A stretch of DNA of 64,000 bases from assembly GCA_019420305.1 (NCBI GenBank), contig JAHZHL010000029.1:1-64000 (forward strand), in the 5' to 3' direction. Position numbers and translations under genes: made by a program. The notes below the pieces were generated by a model. The model did no database searches. It worked only from the letters and a program-made list of their open reading frames with translations, and had not been told where the DNA came from. This stretch comes from Bacillota bacterium. GTDB lineage: Bacteria > Bacillota > Clostridia > Peptostreptococcales > Anaerovoracaceae. Positions 17,104-26,121 of the stretch are shown here, in pieces (position 1 is the stretch's first letter; every line of letters begins with the position of its first letter).

Positions 17104-17808
17104 CTAAAAGCTTCTTACGCTCAGGACGACCCTGCCCAGGATCGCCTCCTTTTCTACAAGTCCGATCTCCTGATTGCGGGAATCCTGTGACTCCGCGCGA
17201 TTATCACCCAGCACGAAAAAAGAACTCTCGTCTACGGTAACCGGATAGGTCACCGTCTCATCAGTAACGGTCGTGGAGCTGTAAACATAATCCTCTTCCA
17301 CAACTTCCCCATTCACAAGGAGTTCACCCCGCGCGCTGATGTCCACAGTATCTCCGGCCACCGCCACCACTCTCTTTACCCGTGTCTGACCATCCTTTGT
17401 GCGGAAAACAATCACATCTCCCCGTTCAAAACTCCTGTCCAGCCGAAAGAGGATAATCCGGTCGCCGTCACAGATCGCGGGCTTCATGGAATCTCCCGAA
17501 ACCAGAGAAACCTGGAACACCGCATGAAACAGGACAAAAACCGCGAGAAGGACTGCCGCAGTCTCAACCGCAAATCCTCTCCATCCCTGTCTTATCCAAT
17601 TCCAGAGCCGCCTGCCCCGCAGAACGGCAACCTGCCTCCCGGTTCGTGGAACCGTCTCGCTATTTCGGTCGATGGCCTGCTTAATGGCCTCATGAAAAAA
17701 GGGATCAGGAGCAGACTGCCCCTGATCATTTTTTTCCTTTTCCGGTTTTTTCTGTGTATCTCCGCTCAGTAATTCAAATATGTTCAGATCGCTCTTATCA
17801 TTCTTCAT
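17104..17808 (-). CDS. lepB: Signal peptidase I with a long cytoplasmic N-terminus
   Basis: A 234-residue membrane serine protease that removes signal peptides from exported proteins. The catalytic serine is Ser107 in SGDSMKPAI and the general base Lys145 in RVKRVVAVAGD; the C-terminal FVLGDNRAESQDSR is the third conserved box. One membrane segment lies at about residues 80-100. About 75 residues of charged, low-complexity sequence come before it, longer than the few residues usual in Bacillota. Its start lies inside the end of the coiled-coil gene (11-base overlap), so the two are translationally linked. Confidence 0.92.
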   Translation of the reverse strand: MKNDKSDLNIFELLSGDTQKKPEKEKNDQGQSAPDPFFHEAIKQAIDRNSETVPRTGRQVAVLRGRRLWNWIRQGWRGFAVETAAVLLAVFVLFHAVFQVSLVSGDSMKPAICDGDRIILFRLDRSFERGDVIVFRTKDGQTRVKRVVAVAGDTVDISARGELLVNGEVVEEDYVYSSTTVTDETVTYPVTVDESSFFVLGDNRAESQDSRNQEIGLVEKEAILGRVVLSVRSF

Positions 17809-19396
17809 TTACACTTACGGATTCGCCGCTCTCTTCCAGTTCACCATTTTCCGGGAAGTACAGCTTGCTGCGAATTCCTTCCAGCGCATCGGTCACACTG
17901 CCGATGTCGGATTTCACCTTGCCGAATTCGCTTTCGATCTTTTCGATATATGTACTGTATTTGTATTTCTGCTGCTGCAGTTTCTTTTCTTCCAGTTCCA
18001 GATTTCTCCGTTCCGTTTCCAGGCGTTCTTCCAGCTCCCTCTTCTGCTCTTCCATTTCCGCCTTCATTCGGTTAATCTCGGCTCTTGCCATGGATTTTTC
18101 ATTCTGCATTTCGATTTCCAGATTGGCACGCATGGTCTGAACTTCAGAATTAAAGTTTTCTCGAGCCTGCTGAACATTTTTGGCCAGATTTTCCTGTACA
18201 GCCTTTACTTCCTCACGGCTCTTTGTACGGGCATCTGCGACTTCCTGGCGCACCTTCTTCTGCTCTGCCTCCAGCTCGGCCTGAACACGCTGCTGTTTTC
18301 TTTCCAGCTCATGGTTTACACGTTCTTCTTTTGCTTTCAGTTCCGCGTTGACACGGCTTGTCTGAGCTGCCAGTTCTTCTCTGACTCTGGCTTTTTCGGC
18401 CTCCAGCTCCTCTCTTGTTTTCTTCTGCTCTGCCTCCAGCATTTCACGGACTCTGGTCTGTTCCGCTTCCATCTGCTGAGTCAGTTTCTGCTGTTTTCCT
18501 TCCAGTTCCGCGTTAATCTTCTTTTCTTTTAATTCCAGATCCGCATGGACTTTATTCTGCCGCGCTTCCAGCTGTTCCGCGATTTTTTGCTGCTCGTTTT
18601 CAAGCTGAACCCGAATACGTTTCTGTTCCGCTTCCAGTTCGGCGTTCGCCTGCGCTTTTTTCTCGTTAATCTGCTTTTCGGCTTCGCTCCAGGCAGCTTC
18701 AATCTGCATCTGGGATTTTGCCTTTTCCATCTGAATATCTTCTTCCGCCTGCTCTCTCTGCGCCTTCAGAAGAATATCCGCTTCGGTCTTATCCGCTTCG
18801 ACTTTTTCACGGATCGCTTTCATCTCCATTTCAAAACGGCTGCGTGCAGTCTCGGATTCTTTTTCAAATTCCTCTCTCTGCTGCTGGAGTTCCGTCTGCA
18901 CCTTCACTTTTTCCGCCTGAAGCTGCATTCTTTCTTCTTCCTGCTTTTTCTCCGCCTCCGCGATTTGGCGTTTCCCATCTTCCATCATTTCCGTGACTTC
19001 CGCCCTTGCCCTGGATATAATCTCATTGCTGTTCTTTTTCGCTTCCATCATCATATTGATGTAAACATCATTGTTCGCTTCGTATTTCTGCAGTCTCTGC
19101 TGAATCTCACGTGTTTTTATCTCGGCTTCCTGCTCCGCTTCCTTTTTCGCCGCGGCTACTCTCTGCTGCACAGTCCGCTTTTCCGTATTAAGCTGCTGCT
19201 GGAGAACCTGGATGTCCTGTCCATATTCTTTTTCAAGCTGCGCGATATTCGCTTCATACAAATTGCAGAGATCCTGCATGCACGTATACACATCGTCCTT
19301 GGAGAATCCACCCGCAGCGTCCTTTTTTATGTTCATATTCTGAAGTAACTTTACAACTTCTTCTTTTCTCTTTTTTGCGATTTCGTTTCTATCCAT
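17798..19396 (-). CDS. Long coiled-coil protein with DivIVA-like N-terminal segment
   Basis: A 532-residue protein that is almost entirely charged heptad repeats from about residue 50 to 490, rich in Glu, Lys, Gln and Ala. Near the N-terminus, AGGFSKDDVYTCMQDLCNLYEANIAQLEKEY (residues about 28-58) resembles the short GF/GY motif plus amphipathic helix of DivIVA/GpsB proteins, but the match is by eye. A variable acidic tail ends GELEESGESVSVNEE. There is no signal peptide. Overlap with lepB suggests a link to the cell envelope or to protein export; the function is unknown. Confidence 0.7.
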   Translation of the reverse strand: MDRNEIAKKRKEEVVKLLQNMNIKKDAAGGFSKDDVYTCMQDLCNLYEANIAQLEKEYGQDIQVLQQQLNTEKRTVQQRVAAAKKEAEQEAEIKTREIQQRLQKYEANNDVYINMMMEAKKNSNEIISRARAEVTEMMEDGKRQIAEAEKKQEEERMQLQAEKVKVQTELQQQREEFEKESETARSRFEMEMKAIREKVEADKTEADILLKAQREQAEEDIQMEKAKSQMQIEAAWSEAEKQINEKKAQANAELEAEQKRIRVQLENEQQKIAEQLEARQNKVHADLELKEKKINAELEGKQQKLTQQMEAEQTRVREMLEAEQKKTREELEAEKARVREELAAQTSRVNAELKAKEERVNHELERKQQRVQAELEAEQKKVRQEVADARTKSREEVKAVQENLAKNVQQARENFNSEVQTMRANLEIEMQNEKSMARAEINRMKAEMEEQKRELEERLETERRNLELEEKKLQQQKYKYSTYIEKIESEFGKVKSDIGSVTDALEGIRSKLYFPENGELEESGESVSVNEE

Positions 19397-19609
19397 ATCT
19401 GGCCTCTTTCCGAATTACTCAATTTGTATAAATTCACCTTGTTTTATCTTACTAGATTTTTTAAAGGAAAACAAGGGAAATCCGCATTTTGACGCAGAAG
19501 AACTGCATATTTTGTCAGAACCGCGGGCTTTTTTCAAAAAGAGTCGTCGGTTCTGGCATTCGCGCAAAAGCATTCCATCCGCGCCGAGAAGCGGATTTTC
19601 GTAATTTAA

Positions 19610-19639
19610 AAGCTCAGAACCGTTTTATGTCCTGAGCTT
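19610..19639 (-). terminator. Terminator after tRNA-Ala
   Basis: Arms AAGCTCAG (19610-19617) and CTGAGCTT (19632-19639) form a perfect 8-bp stem on the side downstream of the tRNA, with a TTTTAAATT tail on the minus strand. The remaining 210 bases between here and the coiled-coil gene hold no gene I can support. Confidence 0.65.
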
Positions 19640-19644
19640 CATCC

Positions 19645-19720
19645 TGGTGGAGAATACGGGGCTCGAACCCGTGACCTCTTGACTGCCAGTCAAACGCGCT
19701 CCCAGCTGCGCCAATTCCCC
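19645..19720 (-). tRNA. tRNA-Ala (anticodon GGC)
   Basis: A 76-nt cloverleaf on the minus strand with acceptor GGGGAAT/ATTCTCC, anticodon stem TTTGA/TCAAG around the loop CTGGCAG (anticodon GGC) and encoded CCA. The third acceptor pair is the G3-U70 wobble, the identity mark of alanine tRNAs, which confirms the call. It stands alone, with its own downstream hairpin. Confidence 0.93.
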
Positions 19721-19771
19721 TTATCTCAATTTCTGTTACGAGAAATATTTTACTATGCCAAGAGGCAGAAG

Positions 19772-20032
19772 TCAATCAAAATTTATATTCTTTCCCGCCC
19801 AGGGGAATGTATATCCGCATTCTCTACAGGAGTCCGGGCGCTGGAACTTTAAGTTTTTGGGCGTCAGATATACCATGCCGTAATAGTGCCACTTCTTTAT
19901 GACACTGCCGCACTGCGGGCAAGAATCGATCAGAGGAGCGCCGCACTCCTTACAGCGCTCCTCTTTTCCTGCTCTCCGATAGGTAATATTCACATGTCCA
20001 TTCCTGCAGATTCTGGCATAAAACGTACTCAT
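19772..20032 (-). CDS. Zinc-ribbon protein, DUF2321-like
   Basis: An 86-residue protein with paired cysteines: CRNGHVN near the start, CKECGAPL, CPQCGSVI and CRECGYTFPW near the end. The pattern (NGHV first, FPW last) recalls DUF2321 proteins of unknown role. The ATG follows the stop of the upstream small redox gene with no gap, and GGAGG lies eight bases before it. The position suggests it belongs to the molybdenum hydroxylase cluster, but it may be a passenger. Confidence 0.6.
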   Translation of the reverse strand: MSTFYARICRNGHVNITYRRAGKEERCKECGAPLIDSCPQCGSVIKKWHYYGMVYLTPKNLKFQRPDSCRECGYTFPWAGKNINFD

Positions 20033-20221
20033 TTATTTATCCTCCATCATAGACTCAACTTCGCTCATCCTTCCGGTCACCAGTTCCTCGGAAAGACAGA
20101 TCTGCCCGCACATGGGGCACCGACTGACCTTATGGCGAAAACTTTTTCCCAGATAGGAAAACTGTGCTTCCAGTTCTTCCAGTTCCACTTTACATTTATC
20201 ACAAATCAGTTTTTCTTCCAT
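20033..20221 (-). CDS. Small CxxC redox protein of the molybdenum hydroxylase cluster
   Basis: A 62-residue protein beginning MEEKLICDKCKVELEELEA, with CDKC and CPMC pairs that probably bind a metal or form a redox site. Small proteins of this type (the DVU_1557 / CLJU_RS11820-like redox family) are known beside aldehyde oxidoreductase and dicluster genes in other anaerobes; I recognise it from context and pattern. I chose the ATG at 20221, which has GGAGG nine bases upstream; it lies inside the end of the upstream gene (23-base overlap), so translation is coupled. Confidence 0.65.
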   Translation of the reverse strand: MEEKLICDKCKVELEELEAQFSYLGKSFRHKVSRCPMCGQICLSEELVTGRMSEVESMMEDK

Positions 20222-22538
20222 TCCAGACAGCCTCCAGTTCAATTTTCATTCTATGAGTGTAAAGATTGTAGATCTCATACCCGTGCTCGAAAGGGGCGTA
20301 TTCTACCCAGCATGTAATATGACCAATCTCTTTATATGCCTTATAATGCCCTGTATTTGGAATCAACGTTTTACGGCCGGTCGTTTCGGCATGCTCAATT
20401 ACATCGCAGATATCTTCCTCGAGAATTTTTTGTTTGTTTACTTTTTCCCGTACCCCATCCCCCATGATGAGAATATACTTACTTTCATATGATTTCATTT
20501 CCGATTCTTCTCCCCATATTTCCTTCAGCAACCGCTGCTTTAACCGAATGCGGTTCCGTCTCCGCTGTGTCAGATCCGGCTGAGATTTCTTTCCTTCCGG
20601 ATCGATTCCGAAAAGAAGATCCAGAATATGCACCGTCCGTTTTCCCCTATCGCAGAAAACATCTTTACAGTTGGAGCAATATACGATATAAGGGTCTTCG
20701 CTGAGTTCCATGCGCTGTCTGGCTACATATTCCGAAAACTCGGGAGCAGCGATGCTCCCCATGCCGCCAAATCCGCAGCATCCGTGCTTGTCTCCTCGCG
20801 GCAGTTCCGTCGCTGTGATTCCCGCGTCCGCGGCAAGGGTTCTTACTGCCTCCCGCGCGGTCTTTTCTCCACGAGCGGAGCACGGATCAAAAACCGCATA
20901 TGTGCCTCCGGTTGCTTCGTCCGCCTTATCCTTTTTAAATCCCCACTGCCGCAAAATCTCATATAGCGATACGGTCTCGATCTGTGGAAGATATTCCCGA
21001 AGATGTTTCCGGCAGGACATACAGGCCATAATCAAAATGGGTTTCCCCAGCTCTTCCCAATCCTGTTTAAGAGAGTTCATTTCCTCCTGGTGTTTTTCGC
21101 TGTTCCCATCCCAGTCTACCGGTACGCTGCAGCACCTCAACAGAATAGAAGTATCCGGCTGCTTTTCTAGGATCCATTTGTACGGCTTCAGCACATATTC
21201 CGGATCCAACGCGCCCAAATTGCATCCCGGGAAAAAGGCATACCGACCGCCGTTTCCGCTCTTTCGTTTGAGCGCCGCCTGTTCCCCGTTGGCAAATACC
21301 ATATCCCGCATAAAGTATTGCCGATAAGCTGCCGGAACTTTACCGGCAGCATGCATTTTATGCCGCGCCAGTTTTATCATACCGCAAAGGTCAATATGCT
21401 CAGGGCAGCCTTCTGTCATCAATCCGCACATAGTGCAGGCAGCCACATATTTTCGCGCCGGGGACTTATGAACGAGAGATCCTGCCGGCTTGCAGGAAAG
21501 AAAAATTTCATCCCGCATTTTGACCGGCATCTTATTATAGTAGGAAACCAGATCGCACTGGCGGACGCACGCATCGCACTGACAGCGGATACAACGCTCT
21601 GCCTCCGCCGCGCATTCCTCTTCTGTTAAAACATCCCCTTCCCGCGGACTCACCGGAGGCGTATTTACCAGCTTATCTTCATCCGGAACACACCCTGTCG
21701 GCCGTTCTTGCTTTGGATATTCAAGTTTTTTCGTTTTTAAAAAACTTTCCGCCGATGAGGCGATATTGATTCCGTCTGCCAAAGCATGCATTGGATCTTT
21801 TCCGCATACTTCACCACCGATAAAGACTGCTGTATCTCCGATCCGCATGCAGCCGCCGAGGTCGCTTTCTGCTGAATCAGAAGATTCACCCGGCAGCGGA
21901 ACTCCGAAGGTATTTCCATTTTTGCCTGTCGCGACATAAATAATATCAAAGAGTTCTTCCTCCCGCGAATCTAAGACATTCTGTTCGTCCCTGCACAGAG
22001 TCCGAAGATCTTCCACCTCCGAATGAAGACGAAGCTCATATTTCTCATTTTGAAACTGCAGTTCAAATTCAGCCATATAAGCTGCCTCATCCATTTTTCC
22101 CTCAAGGCTTCCTCCGATTTTTCCACTTTTTTCAAAAACCGTTACGTCATATTTTTTGGAAGCCATCCGAAAGGCGAATCCCATACCGGAAAGACCCGCG
22201 CCGATAACCGCGACACGCTTTTTTCTTACGGGAAGGTTATATTTATTAGGAGCCTTCCGTGATGCGTTCGCAACGATAGACTGTTCCAGCAGTCTTATTT
22301 GCACCGGCGCGTCCACAATATTTCGGACGCAGATACTTTCACAGTACGCGGGGCAGATCTCGGATACGATCCCCGGAAAAACAACCGCGTCCCGAATGGA
22401 TTTATAAGCCGCGTTAAAGCGTCCTTTGGCGATCCGTTCCTGTATGGCAAGGATATCCATCTTAAAGGGGCATACGTCCGCGCAGGCAGGAATATCCCGC
22501 TCTCTGCATGTGTCAAACTGCTTGTAATAATTCTGCAT
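20199..22538 (-). CDS. FAD/Fe-S pyridine nucleotide-disulfide oxidoreductase with dicluster and CCG domains
   Basis: A 779-residue electron-transfer protein. The N-terminal part (to about residue 95) has the cysteines CRERDIPACADVC and CPAYCESIC of a GltD-like dicluster-binding region. An FAD-binding Rossmann motif GAGLSGMG is at residues 113-120. Two further cysteine clusters follow (CIRCQCDACVRQC and CTMCGLMTEGC). Then come two heterodisulfide-reductase-like CCG domains, with FPGCNLGA and RCCSVP in the first and HGCCGFGG and YCSNC in the second. I chose the ATG at 22538 with GAAGGAGA before it. Proteins of this build sit next to molybdenum aldehyde oxidoreductases (DVU_1558 type) and probably pass their electrons to a carrier; this is inference. 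Confidence 0.8.
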   Translation of the reverse strand: MQNYYKQFDTCRERDIPACADVCPFKMDILAIQERIAKGRFNAAYKSIRDAVVFPGIVSEICPAYCESICVRNIVDAPVQIRLLEQSIVANASRKAPNKYNLPVRKKRVAVIGAGLSGMGFAFRMASKKYDVTVFEKSGKIGGSLEGKMDEAAYMAEFELQFQNEKYELRLHSEVEDLRTLCRDEQNVLDSREEELFDIIYVATGKNGNTFGVPLPGESSDSAESDLGGCMRIGDTAVFIGGEVCGKDPMHALADGINIASSAESFLKTKKLEYPKQERPTGCVPDEDKLVNTPPVSPREGDVLTEEECAAEAERCIRCQCDACVRQCDLVSYYNKMPVKMRDEIFLSCKPAGSLVHKSPARKYVAACTMCGLMTEGCPEHIDLCGMIKLARHKMHAAGKVPAAYRQYFMRDMVFANGEQAALKRKSGNGGRYAFFPGCNLGALDPEYVLKPYKWILEKQPDTSILLRCCSVPVDWDGNSEKHQEEMNSLKQDWEELGKPILIMACMSCRKHLREYLPQIETVSLYEILRQWGFKKDKADEATGGTYAVFDPCSARGEKTAREAVRTLAADAGITATELPRGDKHGCCGFGGMGSIAAPEFSEYVARQRMELSEDPYIVYCSNCKDVFCDRGKRTVHILDLLFGIDPEGKKSQPDLTQRRRNRIRLKQRLLKEIWGEESEMKSYESKYILIMGDGVREKVNKQKILEEDICDVIEHAETTGRKTLIPNTGHYKAYKEIGHITCWVEYAPFEHGYEIYNLYTHRMKIELEAVWNGRKTDL

Positions 22539-22717
22539 GTTCTCTCCTTCAATTCCGGATGTTATCACTCCGGCACCCGTCAAATCTTTCGATTCTGATG
22601 CGCAGCATGATTCCATCTGCCGGTCTGTCGCACAGATTTCAATAATATGGAAGAGCGGAGCGCGCAAATCAAAGCACGCTCCGCATGTTAAAGGTCTTTT
22701 AGCGAGTTACCATAGAG

Positions 22718-25666
22718 TTATTTCCACTCAATGCCTTCCTTACCCAGTGAACCAAATTCTACATTCTCCGGTTTTGAAGGGCTGAGCGGATTGTTCTTGA
22801 TTTCTTCGATAGCATCATAGAGATCCGATCCCAGGAAATACGGTTCCGGTACATTCGGATTCGGTTCTCCCTTAGCCAGCGCGTCGATTCCGGCTTTGAT
22901 CTTAGCCGATGTCGCCGGAAGCTCGTAAACTCTTACTCCGACCGCATTGTTAATCGCGTTGATTACCGCCATATGATCGGAAGACTGGAACGCTTCGGAA
23001 GCTCCGGAAGAACCAAATGGTCCACGAGGGTCATGGCCTCCGACATCAATCGAAACCAGCTTATCCGGAACATCTTTAATGTAAGGCACGCCCGCGCCGA
23101 ACATATTGGAATGTTTCTTCAGGTCGTCATAGTTTTCACTTAACGCAAATCCGATGGAATGGGAGATACCGCCGTTAACCTGGCCTTCAACAGCCTGGAT
23201 GTTTCCAGGTTTACCAATCCAATATACACAAGTCATTCCGGTACATGTGGTTTTTCCGGTCGCGACTTCTACATCCACTTCCGCCAGGAAGAGCGCATAG
23301 GTGTAAGTGTAAGTCGGGTTGCCGCTTCCATCGTTCGGATCCAGATCGTAGAAATAGTCATATTCGTCAACAGTAGCCCAGTCTCCATTGTATCTTGTCG
23401 GGATTCCTTCCGCAACCATTTCATCATAAGTCCGGTAAGTTCCGTCCGGCTTTCTCATAGCGTCCGCGATATTCTTGGCAGCTACGATACTTGCTTTACC
23501 GTTGGCATAATGGGATCTGGAACCCGCGGATTCACCGGTGTTCGGGCAGTACTTGCTGTCTGTCTGAATCAGTTTTACATCATCCGGTGTAATATCCGGG
23601 AAGTAAGGCTTCAGAGCTTCCAGTGTACAGATGAGAGAGCCCTGGTCACCGCCCTGGCCCTGATCCTGCCAGGTGTCGTATTTTCTGAACTTCGGTCTGT
23701 CGCCAGGCATCAGTTCGATAGCAACATGAGCTTCGTCAACCGCGCCAAGCCCTACGTTGTATCCGCCCCAGGCGATACCTACGCCTTTCTTGATTTCGTC
23801 TGTGGATTCCGCCTTGGCTTTCGCTACCGCTTCTTCATACAGCGGCTTCATCTTGTCCATCATTTCTTCCATTGGATAATGGAGGAATGGGTACTGGTTA
23901 ATATTATCCTGTCCCGGTCTTGCGATGTTTTTGTACCGGATTTCAAACGGATCAATTCCCGCCTTTTCCGCCAGCATATCAACCAGAGCTTCCGATGCTG
24001 TGAAGGCCTGCGGAGCGCCGTAGCCTCTGTACGCTGTACCGAAGGAATGGTTGGTAGCCGCAACTCTGGAGAGTCCGACTACGTTCGGCATGTAGTACGG
24101 GTAGAACATGAATCTGGAAATCTTCGTCAGCTTGTCATCGCCCAGTTCCAGGAACGGACCATGGTCAAGTCCCGCGTCAAATTCGCCGGCAATAAACTTT
24201 CCGTCCTTGTCGCACGCCAGTTTCGCGTTAAAGTAAGCCGGAGAACGTTTTCCGGATACTGCCATGAACTGCGCGTAATCCATGGACAGGGAACAAGGCA
24301 TTCCTGTTACTTTTGTAGCGATCGCAACCATGGAGTAAGTGTGCGCGCTCATCGCCCATCCGAAGGAACCTCCTGTCGGGTTTTCGATTACTCTCAGGTT
24401 TTCAACCGGAACGCCGACTGCTTCGGCGATTTCGTCTCTGTCAAAGTACAGAGTCATGGTCTTGCAGTGTACGCAGAGGTTATTGTCTTCGTCATAGTAA
24501 CCCTGCATAACGTCACCTTCAATGGACAGATGCGGTTCTCTGGAGGAGTAGAAGGAGCCTTCTACGGAATAAGCCGCATCCTCAATGATTTCCGGAACAT
24601 GTTCATGATCGCCCTTCAGTACCGGCAGTTCGGAGTAGATGTTCGCGCCATATGTATCCGGCATCCACTTATGAATCTTCTCCGCGTCCGGAGTAACCGC
24701 TTCCAGATAGTTCATGTATTCCGGCAGCGGTTCCATCTCTACTTTTACTGCCGCGGCCGCTGCTTTCGCGTGCTCTCTTGTGTCCGCGCACACCAAGGCA
24801 ACAACGTCTCCATAGTACAGGATTTCATCTTCCGCCAGAACATGATGTCCCTGCTGCAGTTCTACGGTTCTTTCGGAGAACGCATAGGTCATGAGCCTGT
24901 TGGAGCCGCCCTTTTCCTTGATATCCTTGGCTGTAACAATCTGGAATACGCCAGGCATCTTTTCCGCTTCGCTGCAGTCAATGTTAAGGATTTTGGCGTG
25001 GCTGTATTTTCTCGGCTGAACCAGTTCAACCTTAAGGGTTTCTTCCGGCATGTGCAGCTCGATGTCGTCACCATAGTCACATACGCCGCAGGCTTTCGGC
25101 ATCGCATTCGGACGAATGAGCGGTTTGCCGTAGAAGTCGCCCACGTCTTTGGACCAGTCATAAGTGATATCTTCGAATGTCTTTTCTCCGCGCATAATAG
25201 CCGCCGCTTCCATAACCGCGTCTACAATCTGTTTGTAGCCGGTACATCTGCATACATTTCTATGTTTCTGGAACCAGTCGCGGACTTCTTCTCTTGTCGG
25301 ATCCGGATTTTCCAGCAGCAGCTGATACGCGGATACGATAAATCCAGGCACGCAGAATCCGCACTGTACGGCTCCCAGATGTACCCAGGCGTACTGCAGC
25401 GGATGAGGATTCAGCACGGTACCGATTCCTTCAATCGTTGTAACGGAGCTATACTCTTTTACATTCTTGATTTTTCTGGTGCAGGAACGGATTACTTTTC
25501 CATCCAGGATAACGGAGCACGCTCCGCATACGCCAGTGCCGCAGCCTACTTTTGTGCCGGTCAGGCCCAGGCGGCGCAGTACGGACGCCAGCGTATCCTT
25601 TTCCGGATCACAAATGAACATGCGATCCGCGCCATTGATGTTCAGGGTCATTTTCTTCAAATTCAT
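22718..25666 (-). CDS. Molybdenum-dependent aldehyde oxidoreductase / xanthine dehydrogenase family enzyme
   Basis: A single 982-residue chain of the molybdenum hydroxylase family. It starts with a plant-type [2Fe-2S] domain (Cys42, 47, 50 and 62) and a second, helical [2Fe-2S] domain (Cys102, 105, 139 and 141 in QCGFC and CRC). The molybdopterin-binding part has GGSFGWAMSAH, the TAYRGYGAPQAF loop and GPFGSSGASEAF near the C-terminus with the catalytic-type glutamate. There is no FAD domain, as in the Desulfovibrio Mop enzyme (about 907 residues). The substrate (an aldehyde or a purine) cannot be told. GGAGG precedes the start. A riboswitch-like leader and terminator lie upstream. Confidence 0.9.
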   Translation of the reverse strand: MNLKKMTLNINGADRMFICDPEKDTLASVLRRLGLTGTKVGCGTGVCGACSVILDGKVIRSCTRKIKNVKEYSSVTTIEGIGTVLNPHPLQYAWVHLGAVQCGFCVPGFIVSAYQLLLENPDPTREEVRDWFQKHRNVCRCTGYKQIVDAVMEAAAIMRGEKTFEDITYDWSKDVGDFYGKPLIRPNAMPKACGVCDYGDDIELHMPEETLKVELVQPRKYSHAKILNIDCSEAEKMPGVFQIVTAKDIKEKGGSNRLMTYAFSERTVELQQGHHVLAEDEILYYGDVVALVCADTREHAKAAAAAVKVEMEPLPEYMNYLEAVTPDAEKIHKWMPDTYGANIYSELPVLKGDHEHVPEIIEDAAYSVEGSFYSSREPHLSIEGDVMQGYYDEDNNLCVHCKTMTLYFDRDEIAEAVGVPVENLRVIENPTGGSFGWAMSAHTYSMVAIATKVTGMPCSLSMDYAQFMAVSGKRSPAYFNAKLACDKDGKFIAGEFDAGLDHGPFLELGDDKLTKISRFMFYPYYMPNVVGLSRVAATNHSFGTAYRGYGAPQAFTASEALVDMLAEKAGIDPFEIRYKNIARPGQDNINQYPFLHYPMEEMMDKMKPLYEEAVAKAKAESTDEIKKGVGIAWGGYNVGLGAVDEAHVAIELMPGDRPKFRKYDTWQDQGQGGDQGSLICTLEALKPYFPDITPDDVKLIQTDSKYCPNTGESAGSRSHYANGKASIVAAKNIADAMRKPDGTYRTYDEMVAEGIPTRYNGDWATVDEYDYFYDLDPNDGSGNPTYTYTYALFLAEVDVEVATGKTTCTGMTCVYWIGKPGNIQAVEGQVNGGISHSIGFALSENYDDLKKHSNMFGAGVPYIKDVPDKLVSIDVGGHDPRGPFGSSGASEAFQSSDHMAVINAINNAVGVRVYELPATSAKIKAGIDALAKGEPNPNVPEPYFLGSDLYDAIEEIKNNPLSPSKPENVEFGSLGKEGIEWK

Positions 25667-25720
25667 AATAGCTTGCCTCCATTTTTTTACTTATTTCAAA
25701 AAATAACGACGTAACAACCC

Positions 25721-25759
25721 TAAAAAGAAAACCCCTTCCGCACGTTCCGAAAGGGGTTG
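25721..25759 (-). terminator. Leader terminator (riboswitch expression platform)
   Basis: On the minus strand the perfect arms AACCCCTTTC (25749-25758) and GGAAGGGGTT (25730-25739) are followed by TTCTTTTT. It stands between the candidate Moco aptamer and the hydroxylase start codon, with 55 bases left to the ATG, as expected for control by premature termination. Confidence 0.75.
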
Positions 25760-25784
25760 TGTATTTCAACATATCAAAAGCACA

Positions 25785-25950
25785 GTCATCGCCATTGCGT
25801 GCTCTGTCACCAGAGCAGACCATGGCAAAGAAGCGATCGGCATCAATCCTTTCCAAAACGCGGGAGGCCTGTATGTTTCCATACAAACCCTATCGGTCCA
25901 GCCTCCATGCCTTGCCAAAGCGAAGGAGGATCAGGACTCGGATCTCTTAT
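25785..25950 (-). ncRNA. Candidate molybdenum cofactor (Moco) riboswitch
   Basis: The minus-strand leader of the molybdenum hydroxylase folds into a compact RNA. A closing stem pairs GGCAAGG (25910-25916) with CTTTGCC (25824-25830). An inner stem pairs GGAGGC with GCCTCC and encloses a TGTATG-GAAA-CATACA hairpin (25871-25886 region) capped by a GNRA tetraloop. A second GNRA-capped hairpin, GCTCTG-GTGA-CAGAGC, lies at 25800-25815. Segments such as AGGCATGGAGGC, GCCTCCCG, GGAAAGG and GCCGATCGC resemble my memory of the Moco RNA motif. With the terminator and the molybdoenzyme downstream this is a strong candidate, but a covariance model search was not possible. Confidence 0.7.
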
Positions 25951-25970
25951 TTATTTGTTACATTGTATAT

Positions 25971-26000
25971 ATTCTATCAGTAAATCCGAAAACATGTCAA
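25971..26000 (-). promoter_or_regulatory. Promoter of the molybdenum hydroxylase leader
   Basis: A perfect -35 TTGACA (25995-26000) lies 18 bp from TAGAAT (25971-25976) on the minus strand. Transcription would start near 25964, just before the aptamer, giving a leader of about 300 bases. The remaining bases up to addB (26001-26121) hold no gene I can support. Confidence 0.7.
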
Positions 26001-26121
26001 CTGCCGATTCCCTTTTTTAGGAACCAATTTGCTGTTTTTCAAAATATTTATTTGCTGATTTTGTCGCTTTGAGAATAAATCTCAAAACCGATACTTTTTA
26101 TGCTGCTATTTTTCAGTTCAC

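Noticed and set aside
23159..25714. An 851-residue open frame on the plus strand, antisense to the molybdenum hydroxylase
   Set aside because: It mirrors a strongly conserved coding gene with family motifs, has no recognisable domain and no supporting start site; it is a codon-bias shadow.
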